Below, piece after piece: positions 19,680 through 28,566 of a stretch of 51,672 nt of DNA. Below the pieces are notes generated by a model. It was not told the origin of the DNA and made no database searches. It was given only the letters and a program-made list of their open reading frames with translations. Positions within the stretch are counted from its first letter, which is position 1. The number at the start of each line of letters is the position of its first letter. Made by a program: the position numbers and the translations under genes. This stretch comes from Acrasis kona (lineage: Eukaryota; Heterolobosea; Eutetramitea; Acrasida; Acrasidae), in assembly GCA_026419775.2 (NCBI GenBank), contig JAOPGA020001574.1, positions 1 to 51,672 on the forward strand, in the 5' to 3' direction.

Positions 19680-20303
19680 TTAATTGTTCATGATTTGGTA
19701 TTTGGCATCGGAGACCTTGTGGGTGTGGTCGACTGGGTTGCGGTGGACCACGATGTTGGCCTTGTAGAGCTTTCCGTTCTTTCCCTTGACTTTCATTTCA
19801 AAGTGGTAGTTGATGCCGGCGACGACTTGAGAGTGGAGCGAAACTAGTTGTACGAATTCCTTCTTTGTGAAGCGAAGGTATTGTTTTGCGACCTTGAGTG
19901 CTTCTTCTGAGTCCTTGTTGAGTGTGACTGGTTTCTTTCCGCCAACGTGTCTCTTGGCCTCGTAGGTGTTGATCTTTAGAATTCTTTGTTCTCCCTTCAA
20001 GTTTTGAGCGACTACTGCTTCTACAGTAAGGAAACCAGCCTTTTGGCCTTGAACGGTTAACTTGAAGTGGTAGTTTACTCCAGCAACTAATTGGGTGTGG
20101 ATTGAATCAATGTTTGATACGGTCAAATCCTCATCGTGCTTGTTTGATAGATCCTCTAGCACCAAATCAATAGCCTTGTGCATCATTTCGGTGGGTTCGC
20201 TAGTGTGTGGCTTGACACCACCGATCTTTGGACTGGCTTTCAGCGCATTAACAGCAAACAAGAGAGCAGCGATAAGTGCGAAAGCGAATAGAGGTCTAAA
20301 CAT
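19680..20303 (-). CDS. Secreted double-cystatin cysteine peptidase inhibitor
   Basis: This minus-strand gene of 207 residues begins with a signal peptide (MFRPLFAFALIAALLFAVNA). Two cystatin-type repeats follow, about residues 25-115 and 120-205. Each has an alpha helix, then the QxVxG hairpin: HTQLVAGVNYHFKLTVQ in the first and HSQVVAGINYHFEMKVKGK in the second. An N-terminal conserved Gly (IGGVKP) and a possible second hairpin region are present in the first repeat. Cystatins plug the active cleft of papain-type (C1) peptidases such as cathepsins. With a signal peptide and no anchor, the protein is secreted or lysosomal. There are no Cys in the mature part, so it is stefin-like in lacking disulphides although secreted. 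Its 3' end lies only 12 bp from the stop of the peptidase gene on the other strand. Confidence 0.85.
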   Translation of the reverse strand: MFRPLFAFALIAALLFAVNALKASPKIGGVKPHTSEPTEMMHKAIDLVLEDLSNKHDEDLTVSNIDSIHTQLVAGVNYHFKLTVQGQKAGFLTVEAVVAQNLKGEQRILKINTYEAKRHVGGKKPVTLNKDSEEALKVAKQYLRFTKKEFVQLVSLHSQVVAGINYHFEMKVKGKNGKLYKANIVVHRNPVDHTHKVSDAKYQIMNN

Positions 20304-20908
20304 GATGGATTTTTTCTAGTAGAACTGTAGAGCGTATTTACTTTTATTGCCTTTAAATGTACAGATAATAGACAACCGTAGTCCCGTCAATTTGAAATAT
20401 CAATATCAATTTTAGTAACGTATTAGCTTTTCAAATTTGCACCAGTTGTACGTATGTCTCCTCTCCGACTATGTGGGAAGGCATGGGACTCTTCATTCGT
20501 TTTATCTAGTGTTAACTTTGTGGGGGGGAATAGATCAATTCTATGGCGTTGATCAAAAAGTAACTTTGAATGAAAGTAGAGTTTGTTAAAGTCTGATGCT
20601 AAAGAAATGGAACTTTATTATTTGTGAATAAGCAGAAAATGGATTATCGAATGGAAAACGTTGTGAGTGGATTTACATGATTAATGAAAATGTGGGATGT
20701 TGGAAATTAAAGAAACAACTGGTTAGTGGCAACAAGCTCAATTAATTGTAGCAACAAGTGCCATATGTAGAGAGTATTTCCACTAATCATCATAATGTTT
20801 AAGATGTCACTTTTTGAAAATCGCGGGAGATGTCTGACAATATTTCCGTAAAATTTTAATGAATAATTTGTACTTGAAGACGTGTAATGTTTAGTTTATT
20901 TTTTACAT
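20304..20908. other. Intergenic, no gene seen
   Basis: This stretch holds the promoter of the double-cystatin gene at its left end and the 3' flank of the Ras gene at its right end. A G7 run lies near 20521. I see no coding frame, tRNA or repeat. Confidence 0.5.
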
Positions 20909-21692
20909 CTACAACAAAGAACAAGGCTTCTTTGTTTTTGTTGGTTTTTTTGATACCTTCTCATCAGGTCTTGAGCTGCTGGGTGGACTTTCGATTGATG
21001 CTGGCTGTCTATCTTCTTCGTCCGACTGTTGCTCCAAATCCTTGTTAATCAACCTCACTAATTCTTCAAAAATTCTGTCTACATTTATTCGTAACTTGGC
21101 AGAGGTTTCGAAGAACCTGCAACTTTCCCCAAACTTTTTTGCTTGCTCTTCTCCCTCTTCTTTCGTAACCATTCTTCTGTCGCTTTCCAAATCGACTTTA
21201 TTACCAACCAAAACAATGGGGATATTATAGGGTTCCGATACCTCCTTTGCGCTTACTAATTCTTCAAAGAGCTTTGATGTCTCTTGAAAACTTTGGTCAT
21301 CAGTAATGCTGTAAACAATAATTGTGCCGTGTCCATTCCCCATATTCCTAAAAATAATTAAAAAAACTAGGTGCTTTCGATAGCTTACTCGTCGCGCATT
21401 GCCTTAAACTCTTCCTGACCTGCGGTATCAAGGATATCTAACATAATCGCTGTTCCGTCTACGTCTACTTGCCTTCTATAACTGTCTTCGATAGTGGGGT
21501 CGTACTGGTCAAAGTTAGAAACATTCACGCGACAATAACAACTTACGATATCAATATATAACCTCTGAACATATTGTATAGTTAATGCACTTTTACCTAA
21601 AAGATTTGTTAATCATAAATAATTTTCGCGACCGACTCACCAACACCTCCGGAGCCAATAACAATAATTCTGTATTCGGTCCTGTAACCCAT
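20909..21692 (-). CDS. Ras/Rap-type small GTPase
   Basis: On the minus strand four exons (21692-21641, 21596-21547, 21504-21389, 21347-20909) are joined across introns of 44, 42 and 41 nt, giving 218 residues. All G motifs are present: GSGGVGKSALT (G1), [13 protein letters not shown] (effector loop, identical in type to Ras/Rap), LDTAGQEEF (G3 with the catalytic Gln), GNKVDLE (G4) and ETSAK (G5). After about residue 170 comes a hypervariable tail rich in Ser, Pro and Lys, ending in the CaaX box CSLL; the final Leu predicts geranylgeranylation. It acts as a membrane-bound GTP switch. The gene starts 110 bp from a divergent small gene at 21803. Assignment to Ras rather than Rap is not certain. 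Confidence 0.92.
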
Positions 21693-21802
21693 TAGTCTTG
21701 TTTGCGGAACATTCGACTTACATTTATTTATCCTAGAGCTTGTTACAGCCGTTAATGTTCCTGTAGACAACTCGAAACGACTCGATGTTTTTGTAAAAGT
21801 TC

Positions 21803-22131
21803 ATGAACATAATCCGCAGAGGTTTTGAGTGGCAGAGGCAAAACGTCAAGTTGGCCCTATGGGGGTATGCTACATTGGTCGGCATTTATGCATCCTACCT
21901 AACCATCGAGAATGAAAAAGAAGAAAAACAGGTATGAATTTGTGAAGAACATACATGAACTCCAACATTGCACCCTAGAGAAGAAGGAACGGAATATACA
22001 AAGATCATCACCGCGCGAACAAGAGAAGAATAATTAACGGATTAGAACCACTACCAGACGATGCATTCAGCAAGAAGGAACTCGTCGAAGGATACAAACA
22101 ATGGAAAATTGAAAATAAAATCAAAGATTGA
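21803..22131 (+). CDS. Small single-span membrane protein, probably mitochondrial
   Basis: Exons 21803-21931 and 21979-22131 join in phase 0 across a 47-nt intron, giving 93 residues. The N-terminus is short and basic (MNIIRRGFEWQRQN), followed by one moderately hydrophobic span (KLALWGYATLVGIYASYL), then a very charged region and a polar C-terminal helix (KKELVEGYKQWKIENK). The layout resembles small accessory subunits of mitochondrial complexes, but I cannot name it. It is divergent from the Ras gene and ends 28 bp before the convergent TRAP-beta gene. Confidence 0.6.
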
Positions 22132-22159
22132 AAAAAGTGTTTTTACAATTTCTTATAAT

Positions 22160-22816
22160 TTACTTTGTCTTGAGTTTCTTCTTGTCTGCGGCAAGGGCGG
22201 CAATTTGATTGTCAGCATACAAGTACATGACGGCTGGTACACCAATTGGTAGAGTCAACAACAACAAGAAGATGAGCACGTCATCGACATGTCCATCGTG
22301 CTTCTTGTCGTACTCTGATTGAGTCAACACTGGGATCTTGGGGATGGGGTTGGAGCGGGAGAATTTTCTGTTGCTGTCATCGTCTTGAACGGGTGAGAAG
22401 GAGACGACGGCTGGGATGGTCAAAATGTCACCGGTTGCACGTGGAACAATGGTGTAGGAGAAGGTGAAGTTGCTTCCAGCCTCAATGACATCGACTGAAG
22501 CCTTGTTCTCGCCTTCCAAGGTCTCAACGGAACCCTCTGGCCAGTCGTTGTCCTTGATCTGAACGTTGTATGCAGCGCTTTACTGTTAGATCGGTGTAAT
22601 TAAAAAAATGATTAAATACCTTTCGCCAACGTTGTACACGGTTATGGCGATTGTGATGTTGTTGTTGACAATCGCTTCGTACTCCTTCAAGTTCTTATAT
22701 ACGATAAGTGTTGTTGCGGGAAGAGCTTGAGCTTCTTCGTCGTCGTCATCTTGAGCGCGGACGATTGCTGCGAAAAATAAGCAGACTACCAATGCAAGGA
22801 TCAGTTTCTTGAACAT
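22160..22816 (-). CDS. SSR2: Translocon-associated protein subunit beta (SSR2)
   Basis: On the minus strand exons 22816-22620 and 22577-22160 join in phase 2 across a 42-nt intron, giving 204 residues. A signal peptide (to about residue 21) is followed by an acidic stretch and an immunoglobulin-like luminal domain with AIVNNNITIAITVYNVGE, NDWPEGS and SFTF-type strands (SNFTFSYTIVPRATG), which are typical of TRAP-beta. A C-terminal membrane span (VLIFLLLLTLPIGVPAVMYL) and a short cytosolic lysine-rich tail (KKKLKTK) follow. The protein is part of the TRAP complex next to Sec61 in the ER and helps translocation of nascent chains. Two N-glycosylation sites are visible. Confidence 0.88.
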
Positions 22817-23645
22817 TTCTATATTCTGGGCAATGTGTGAGATCCAATACTAGAATTTATTTAAAACATACGGAGGTGTTGTTTGGTTTTGCCTACGTGT
22901 GATTTGTTTTGTGGTTGATCAACCCTGTCATGGATGACTCAAATCGTGTACCAATAAAAATACTCTAAAAACAACAAGATGGTTTCTTGCAAAGTTAAAG
23001 GCGCATCAATCATAACAACGGCGTTTCTTTTATTTTATTATTGATAGAGGCTTAATTTACGATGAGCACTTGTTACAACTCGTGACCTCAATAATCTGTT
23101 GTTGCCATTATGTGCGCACAATTTATTTGCCTGATGTAAACGATCAGAATAGAATCAAAGTAGGAGAGGCTGAAGAATTTCGAAAATTCCCAATTTGTTT
23201 TTGAATACAATTATCAACAATTAAGAGTTTTTTAAATTATCGAGTTTATTATACGTCCTGTACACTTGTTCTTTTATACTCCACAATTTAATCACATTCA
23301 GACAAAATGATTTGAACTTTTATCGAATGCATTTCTACATTTTGCTTTATCAATGTACTCTGGATTTGTCTTGAGTCAAACTGATCCTCGCAATCTTGTT
23401 GTATACAATAGTTCCTATTCAATTGCTAACCATCTTTCTTCATAATCACATTAAATGGTCTGAATAGATAAAAAACGTTTCATTATTCTCTAATAGTATT
23501 ACATTTCCTGCTTCTGCGGTTTATGCATTCACTTCTCATCGCATCTGATCGAGATAAACGTAAATGTTGACCAAATTCTTCATACTGTTGTAGGTCGGAC
23601 CTGTCCAATTCTTCTGATAGTACTGATGCCAATGAATACTAGTGA
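22817..23645. other. Gene-poor A+T-rich stretch
   Basis: Apart from the promoter of the TRAP-beta gene at its left end I see no gene here. All frames are closed by frequent stops, and I find no tRNA or clear repeat. It borders a stretch of pseudogenes. Confidence 0.45.
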
Positions 23646-24015
23646 TTTTTAATAGTAATAGAACCTGATGGTTCAAAAGAGTTTCACGAGTATGATAAAG
23701 TTTACAAAGGTCGCGAGACGTTGGTCAAAAAATTTACGGACAGGTTTGGTTCATTCCAAACAGGAGATGGTAGAAAAGTAAATTTGAAGTTCTCAATCGG
23801 GGGAGAGATTAGTTTTGATGTGTTTCCTGTTGGTTGGGACAAAACCTTTTGTCTTCAGTATGTGGAAAAGCTTCGAAAACATTTTGTTTGTTGGGGATAT
23901 GACATCAATTGGTGGGAATGATTATGAAATCTATAGCGACCCAAGAGTTAAGGGTTATACAGTGAAGAATTACCAAGATACCATTCGAATGTTAAAGGAA
24001 TTATTCGACATTTAA
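23646..24015 (+). pseudogene. Phosphomannomutase pseudogene, 3' part, frameshifted
   Basis: Two frames together encode the C-terminal half of a phosphomannomutase. The first frame (from about 23646) gives EFHEYDKVYKGRETLVKKF, then FSIGGEISFDVFPVGWDKT, the signature cap/core strand of PMM. Around 23865 the frame shifts, and the second frame gives ILFVGDMTSIGGNDYEIYSD, corresponding to the metal-binding loop and GGNDxEI motif, then YTVKNYQDTIRMLKELF and a stop at 24015. The N-terminal half with the HAD nucleophile is missing. An active PMM converts mannose-6-phosphate to mannose-1-phosphate for glycosylation; this copy cannot be functional. It is a truncated duplicate, and the working gene should lie elsewhere. 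Confidence 0.8.
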
Positions 24016-24089
24016 AGATTCTCTTTAGTCACTATTAATCAGTGAAAATCTTTATTAATTGTCTAATACATATTCACACTGTTTGAGAT

Positions 24090-24617
24090 ATAAATAAGGG
24101 GTATGTTCTGATTGCTGTTACCGACTCAACAAGACTCGTAGTTAACAAATCAAATTGGACTGATTATAAATCGATTCCAAATCTTGATGAGACCATGTAC
24201 TGATAGGTCCCTGATCTATTCACGTATTGTCCAAATGCAATTGAGCTGTTCCCGAAATAAAAACTACTGAATGGTATTGTTAAAGACAGCAATCGTGATC
24301 GAGCATTCCAATTTGGCGATCAAGAAGTGTACTTTCATAAAAGATGTGGTGGAACTTTATTGCGTCGTCGTGTTCGTTGTAATAAATGGGACACGCGCAT
24401 CGCACTAATCAAAGCTATAATCCCTGTATTTCATTCATCACATAAAGTAAAATACGTGCAGGTGGCCGTTGTGTTTTTTCGCTCTATGATTTCGATTTAT
24501 ACAAAGAATTGTGTATTTTCCTGCACACAGAGTAAAGGACGATTTATTGATGTTGATGAGAAGGTCGAATTTGTAAATGGATGGATAAAGCTCCGTATGA
24601 GACATGCAAATCAATAA
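24090..24617 (+). pseudogene. Unidentified pseudogene, one frame with three in-frame stops
   Basis: A single reading frame runs from about 24090 to TAA at 24617. It is interrupted only by an adjacent TGA-TAG pair (about 24201-24206) and one TAA (about 24258). Between the stops the translation is protein-like in composition, for example YVLIAVTDSTRLVVNKSNW, LFTYCPNAIELFPK and DRAFQFGDQEVYFHKRCGG. I do not recognise the family. The last about 95 codons are open but start with GTG rather than ATG. It follows the phosphomannomutase pseudogene on the same strand, so this area appears to be a patch of decaying duplicated genes. Confidence 0.45.
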
Positions 24618-24877
24618 GAAGGATGAGGTACTTGGGCTCCAAATTTGTTTTGATACATCGTGTTGAGAGTGATTGGAAGAAGCGATTTTCGAGCGGTGCT
24701 ATGTTGAACGATGCAGCGTTGACCAACGAAAACATGTTGGGCTCTACACGATTTTAGATCCTGATCAAGTTTTGAAATCGTTGCGTTTGCTAAACTTTTG
24801 CATGATTTCAAACAACACAAACGTAGTTACCCATAGAGACAACACTTATTGTACGACATAATTATATAATTGATATA

Positions 24878-24977
24878 TTCGATATCGTCCAGTGGTTTTA
24901 CAATGCTTTTATTAGACAATCACAAAGGATGGAAGACTCTCACTCTTCAGGCCCGGGTTCGATTCCCGGTATCGAAG
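24878..24977 (+). tRNA. tRNA-Glu(CUC) with 28-nt D-loop insert
   Basis: The acceptor stem TTCGATA/TATCGAA with discriminator G, D stem GTCC/GGAT, anticodon arm GAAGA-CTCTCAC-TCTTC (anticodon CUC) and T arm CCGGG/CCCGG form a perfect tRNA-Glu. Twenty-eight extra nt (24898-24925) follow AGTGGTT in the D-loop; without them 72 nt remain. The T-loop here is normal (TTCGATT). A T5 run at 24981-24985 is a Pol III terminator. The anticodon stem differs from the other tRNA-Glu (5437-5539) at pairs 27:43 and 28:42 with pairing kept, so both copies appear selected. Confidence 0.9.
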
Positions 24978-24987
24978 TAATTTTTAC

Positions 24988-25275
24988 ATGCTCCTTGAGC
25001 CATCACCAATTTTTCAGAGCACAAGTGACCAAACCCGAGTTCTTGTCATATCCGTTCGTTTTGAAGAACAACAAAGAGTGGCGGAGCTTGGAGCAAGGTT
25101 TCAACCACAAGAAGCACTTCAAAGCATCAATACGTGTACACCACCCATTAATCAATATGAGGGTGTTAATTCAGAGATTTCGTGTCCGATTGAACAATAT
25201 GAACCAATTGACACTTTTGATACATTCTCTGTTGATGATGTTTTGAGCATGATTGCTGATAATGGATCCGATTAA
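24988..25275 (+). CDS. Short open frame just after tRNA-Glu, uncertain
   Basis: An ATG at 24988 opens 95 codons. The product is polar with an acidic, Asp/Ser-rich C-terminal end (FDTFSVDDVLSMIADNGSD) that resembles an activation-domain-like tail. No domain is recognised. It starts 11 bp after the tRNA gene and has no visible upstream exon, so it could be a truncated gene remnant in this pseudogene-rich area. Confidence 0.3.
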   Translation: MLLEPSPIFQSTSDQTRVLVISVRFEEQQRVAELGARFQPQEALQSINTCTPPINQYEGVNSEISCPIEQYEPIDTFDTFSVDDVLSMIADNGSD

Positions 25276-25572
25276 CGTTCTACTTCAAATTATCTCAGAG
25301 ATTCCAACTTAGGATTGTTGCTAGAGATAACAGTTTATTGCTCAGGAAACTGCCGGAATCATGTTTTAAATTCTATTTTGATTTCATAATATATTTACCA
25401 ACGTTCTTAATTGTAATGTTAAATTTAAATTCCATGTTTTCCCCCTCTAATATCACCCATTGGCTATAAAATTCCTAAATCTCCAAACCTCCAATCAAAC
25501 GCCCTGGTCCTGGCAATAAATTGCACATGAACAACGTTCTTTTTCTCAAAAATACAAAAACACAATCACACA

Positions 25573-25899
25573 ATGGCACCAGGAGCACCAGAACAAATCC
25601 CAACCGTCGTCCAAGCAATGGATGATATGAAGAAGTACGCCGAACAACCAGCAAGTGAGCGCCCAACCCAATGCCCATACAACGCCGAACAACGCAAGGC
25701 CTTCCTTGAACAAAACGGCAAATCAGTGCTATCATGCCCAGCTTTCCAAAACCACAAATGCCCCTTCGACCACGTTAAAAGTGTAGAAGACATTCACTCA
25801 CAAGTCCAAAAAACACCAAACGTGCAAAAGTGCCCAGCATTCGACCACCACCACGGAGACCTTATGGAAGTTCTATACCCCGACGTCCACCAAAAGTAA
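25573..25899 (+). CDS. Small Cys-Pro-rich protein, 108 aa
   Basis: This single-exon gene has a clean ATG in an A/C-rich leader and an AATAAA shortly after the stop. The product has no signal peptide or membrane span. It contains four Cys, each followed directly by Pro (CPYNAEQ, CPAFQNH, CPFDHVK, CPAFDHHHG), three of them with His nearby. Cys-Pro dipeptides with flanking aromatic or His residues are the hallmark of heme regulatory motifs, although metal binding is another option. The codon use is strongly biased toward C-ending codons compared with most of the window, which suggests a highly expressed gene. I do not know a family for it. Confidence 0.65.
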   Translation: MAPGAPEQIPTVVQAMDDMKKYAEQPASERPTQCPYNAEQRKAFLEQNGKSVLSCPAFQNHKCPFDHVKSVEDIHSQVQKTPNVQKCPAFDHHHGDLMEVLYPDVHQK

Positions 25900-26059
25900 A
25901 TCCACACCTAATGTAAAATAAAATTCAGATTTTTGAAATACTTTCACTTTTTCTTGCCTGGTTAATTTTTAACAAGGCTAATATTCTTATAGACATGCTG
26001 CAAAAACCAACCATCTTCTGTCCTCTTGTGAACCCTTCCAGGTTACAACAATTTCAAGA

Positions 26060-26854
26060 ATGATCACACCAAAGTCCAACATAAAGCCATATTCCGTTGT
26101 TATTTTAGACATAGAAGGAACAACCACACCAATCGATTTCGTTTCTTTAACACTATTTCCATACGCAAGAAAAGAAGTAGACAAATACATTTTGAATAAT
26201 TGGGGGGAAGAAGGAACACAAAACTATATTGAAAATCTACGGAGGCAGGCACAAAGAGATTTGAAACAAAATGAATTCTCCGATGCACCACAAATTCCAG
26301 AAGACGATCAAGCGACGCCTGAGGAAATTCGCAAGGCTGCAGTGGCCAACGTTCATTTTAACATGGACAAAGATCGCAAATTAACACCCTTGAAAGAGTT
26401 ACAGGGCAAGATATGGGAGAAGGCCTATCAAGATGGTGAGATTAGAGGGTATGTTTATGATGACGTTGTGAATGCGTTCAAGTATTGGAAACAAAAGTCG
26501 ACAAAAATTTACATTTACAGCAGTGGGTCAAAATTAGCCCAGAAACTTTTGTTTGGAAATACTAGTCATGATGCCGATAGAGATTTGCTACCATACATTA
26601 GTGCTCACTACGACACAATCTATCCAGGAAGCAAAGTTGAGGCTGCAAGTTACGAAAAAATCTCAAACGACATAAAGAAAGTTGCTGCGGGCGTACAAGA
26701 TGGTGACATTTTGTTCGTCACTGACAATATTCTCGAGGCGGAAGCTTGTAGAAAGGCTAACATTCAAGCTGTTCTTGCAATCAGAGATGGCAACAAACCT
26801 CTCCCCGAATCTCACACATTTGAAGTAATTCATTCTTTCGACCAGTTATTATAA
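26060..26854 (+). CDS. ENOPH1: Enolase-phosphatase E1 (acireductone synthase), methionine salvage
   Basis: This single-exon gene encodes 264 residues. The HAD-type motif I is LDIEGTTTPIDFV, diagnostic for E1; motif II is IYIYSSGSKLAQKLL; the lysine motif is PGSKVEAASY; and the acidic motif is LFVTDNILEAEACR. Length fits the eukaryotic E1 family. The enzyme enolises and dephosphorylates 2,3-diketo-5-methylthiopentyl-1-phosphate to the acireductone in the methionine salvage pathway, in the cytosol. The insert between motifs I and II (cap domain) is complete, and the product should be functional. The stop is followed at once by TAA and AATAAA. Confidence 0.93.
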   Translation: MITPKSNIKPYSVVILDIEGTTTPIDFVSLTLFPYARKEVDKYILNNWGEEGTQNYIENLRRQAQRDLKQNEFSDAPQIPEDDQATPEEIRKAAVANVHFNMDKDRKLTPLKELQGKIWEKAYQDGEIRGYVYDDVVNAFKYWKQKSTKIYIYSSGSKLAQKLLFGNTSHDADRDLLPYISAHYDTIYPGSKVEAASYEKISNDIKKVAAGVQDGDILFVTDNILEAEACRKANIQAVLAIRDGNKPLPESHTFEVIHSFDQLL

Positions 26855-27104
26855 TAAAATTATTAAAACAATTAGTGTTTGCTTCTTCTTTGTCTTCAAC
26901 GCACAAGGGTATAAAGGGTGTGAGGGGATATCGTAGGTTGACAGATCTGCGGACGGACGGAAAATTTTTTTGACGACGGAGGAAAAGAGCAAGTAAAAAA
27001 TATGGTTTTTAATGGTTAAGTTAATACACGTGTCTGCGTTTATGGTGCAGGGCCATTCTATTTACATTTTCATTGTACATTCGTTGTTAGGTTCACGAGG
27101 GTGT

Positions 27105-27341
27105 TTATACAGATGGGTTGCATTTACAACCTGGTTGGCATGAGCAAGGGTCAAGCAAGAGTCCGTCGTTTCTCAACTCTGCAAAAAATTCTCTCATCTT
27201 AATGTTGTGCTGTTCGTCGTTAAACTCTTGTTGGATACCGTTGCGTAGCCTTGCGACGTACTCGGTACCGATATTTGTTCTGTTGCTGTTTGAGAAACGT
27301 CTCCAGGTGGAGAAGCTGCGGTTCAAGGGTCTGTTTAGCAT
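27105..27341 (-). CDS. Small protein with mitochondrial presequence and C-terminal Cys cluster
   Basis: This minus-strand gene encodes 78 residues. The N-terminus MLNRPLNRSFSTWRRFSNSN is basic, hydroxylated and free of acids, a typical mitochondrial targeting sequence. A helical charged middle follows, and the end carries CSCQPGCKC, a four-Cys cluster like metallothionein or a metal-delivery site. No family is recognised. The start ATG at 27341 is the only one giving the presequence. Confidence 0.55.
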   Translation of the reverse strand: MLNRPLNRSFSTWRRFSNSNRTNIGTEYVARLRNGIQQEFNDEQHNIKMREFFAELRNDGLLLDPCSCQPGCKCNPSV

Positions 27342-27599
27342 GTTTTGTTGTACTTTTTGTGTTTCGGTAAATTATTGGAAGCGGACAATTTATAGGATAA
27401 CCTCCACGGAAATTCCATGGTCTATTTTTTAATTGTGATCTAATTTCGAATTTGAAGTTGACCTAACAAAATGGAATCGGAGACATACGTCCGCTGGCGC
27501 CAAACATCATCACACAGTGTGTAAGTGTGTGGAGAACGAGATTAATAGAAATGATGAGACAAAGAATGTAAAATACGACAAGGAATTCTGTTATAAAAT
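27342..27599. other. Intergenic, promoter of small mitochondrial gene
   Basis: This short stretch lies upstream of the small mitochondrial protein gene and holds no gene that I can see. Confidence 0.4.
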
Positions 27600-27960
27600 G
27601 AATCTCGATACAACGTAATCAGCATAGACTGGTCTGTTTAAAAGTTTCTGGTTTTCTCCAAGTTGTGATTTCGTAATCACTTTGAATAAGATGAATAAGG
27701 TATTCTCCGTGAACTGTTGTTTTGTTGATGACTTTGTATGGTCCTTCGTACTGAATCTCTCCTTTTTTCTTTGTTGGATTACGTAACATAATATATTAGG
27801 TTTGTAAGTATCTAATTTCTTGTGATCACACGACTTGTGTAATTATTTACTCTCATCCTATAAATCAATGTGGATACACTGTCTTTGTGTACTTCCCAAA
27901 ACTTCTCCATCTTCTCACGATCCGATTGCATCGATTTCTCATCATCCTGACCGGGGTTCG
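27600..27960 (-). mobile_element. Ty3/gypsy-type integrase C-terminal relic
   Basis: The minus strand encodes, in two frames, the end of an LTR-retrotransposon polyprotein. The first frame (about 27950-27812) gives a helical stretch DREKMEKFWEVHKDSVSTL; a frame change follows, and the second (about 27790-27620) gives LRNPTKKKGEIQYEGPYKVI, i.e. the GPY/F module of gypsy integrases, followed by strands and a stop. In intact elements this module follows the integrase core; here nothing of reverse transcriptase, RNase H or LTRs is visible on either side. The copy is therefore a short dead fragment of an element different from the one at 1-2900. Confidence 0.65.
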
Positions 27961-28566
27961 TTTTAATAGAAAATCCCCGTCAATGCACTTCACTTAGGTT
28001 ACCAATATTTGTTATAGTTCTGTTGCCAAACACATAAAATTTTGTAAGCTGAATGATTTTTTTTTAGATTTTTGATGTCCATTTTAGTTTGCCAAACAAT
28101 TCACACATCAGCACGACAAATCCAATGCATCACTTAGGAGCAACGGAAGATCTAGATCTCTGTAAGCGTATGGTTCAGTTACTGGGTCACGCCATTATTA
28201 CATTTATAATACATTTGTCACTGTGACAATGTCAAAATAAAGTTGATCCATCACATTGAACTATAGATCTTATGATCTATCAGAAAGATACACTTTATCG
28301 CTTAGCTATTTTAAAATATAGCTTCTTATATGAATAAATAAATAGATTAGTACCCCCATCAGAGCACATGCCTAACGCAATATGATACAAATTATAGATG
28401 ATCGTTATTACATTTTAGTAACCACCATCAGCCGGTAAAAAATTGCACTCTTACTTTTATGGTTGTAGCCCCCGAATTTTACTTTCCTAATTGGTTAGGC
28501 TAAAATTCTAGTTAACCATAAAGATCACCGCGTTTCTCACATTTCATAATCTTAAAATTCCACAAT
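27961..28566. other. Gene-poor A+T-rich stretch
   Basis: I see no gene here. It contains a small inverted repeat near 28263-28280 (ATAGATCTTATGATCTAT) and, at the right end, the promoter of the gene at 28567. Confidence 0.4.

Noticed and set aside
27957-27991. T-arm-like sequence CGGGGTTCG...ATCCCCG with an 11-12-nt loop insert, like a further tRNA with T-loop insert
   Set aside because: No matching acceptor 5' strand, D arm or anticodon arm can be found upstream; the sequence lies at the edge of a gypsy integrase relic and may be chance.
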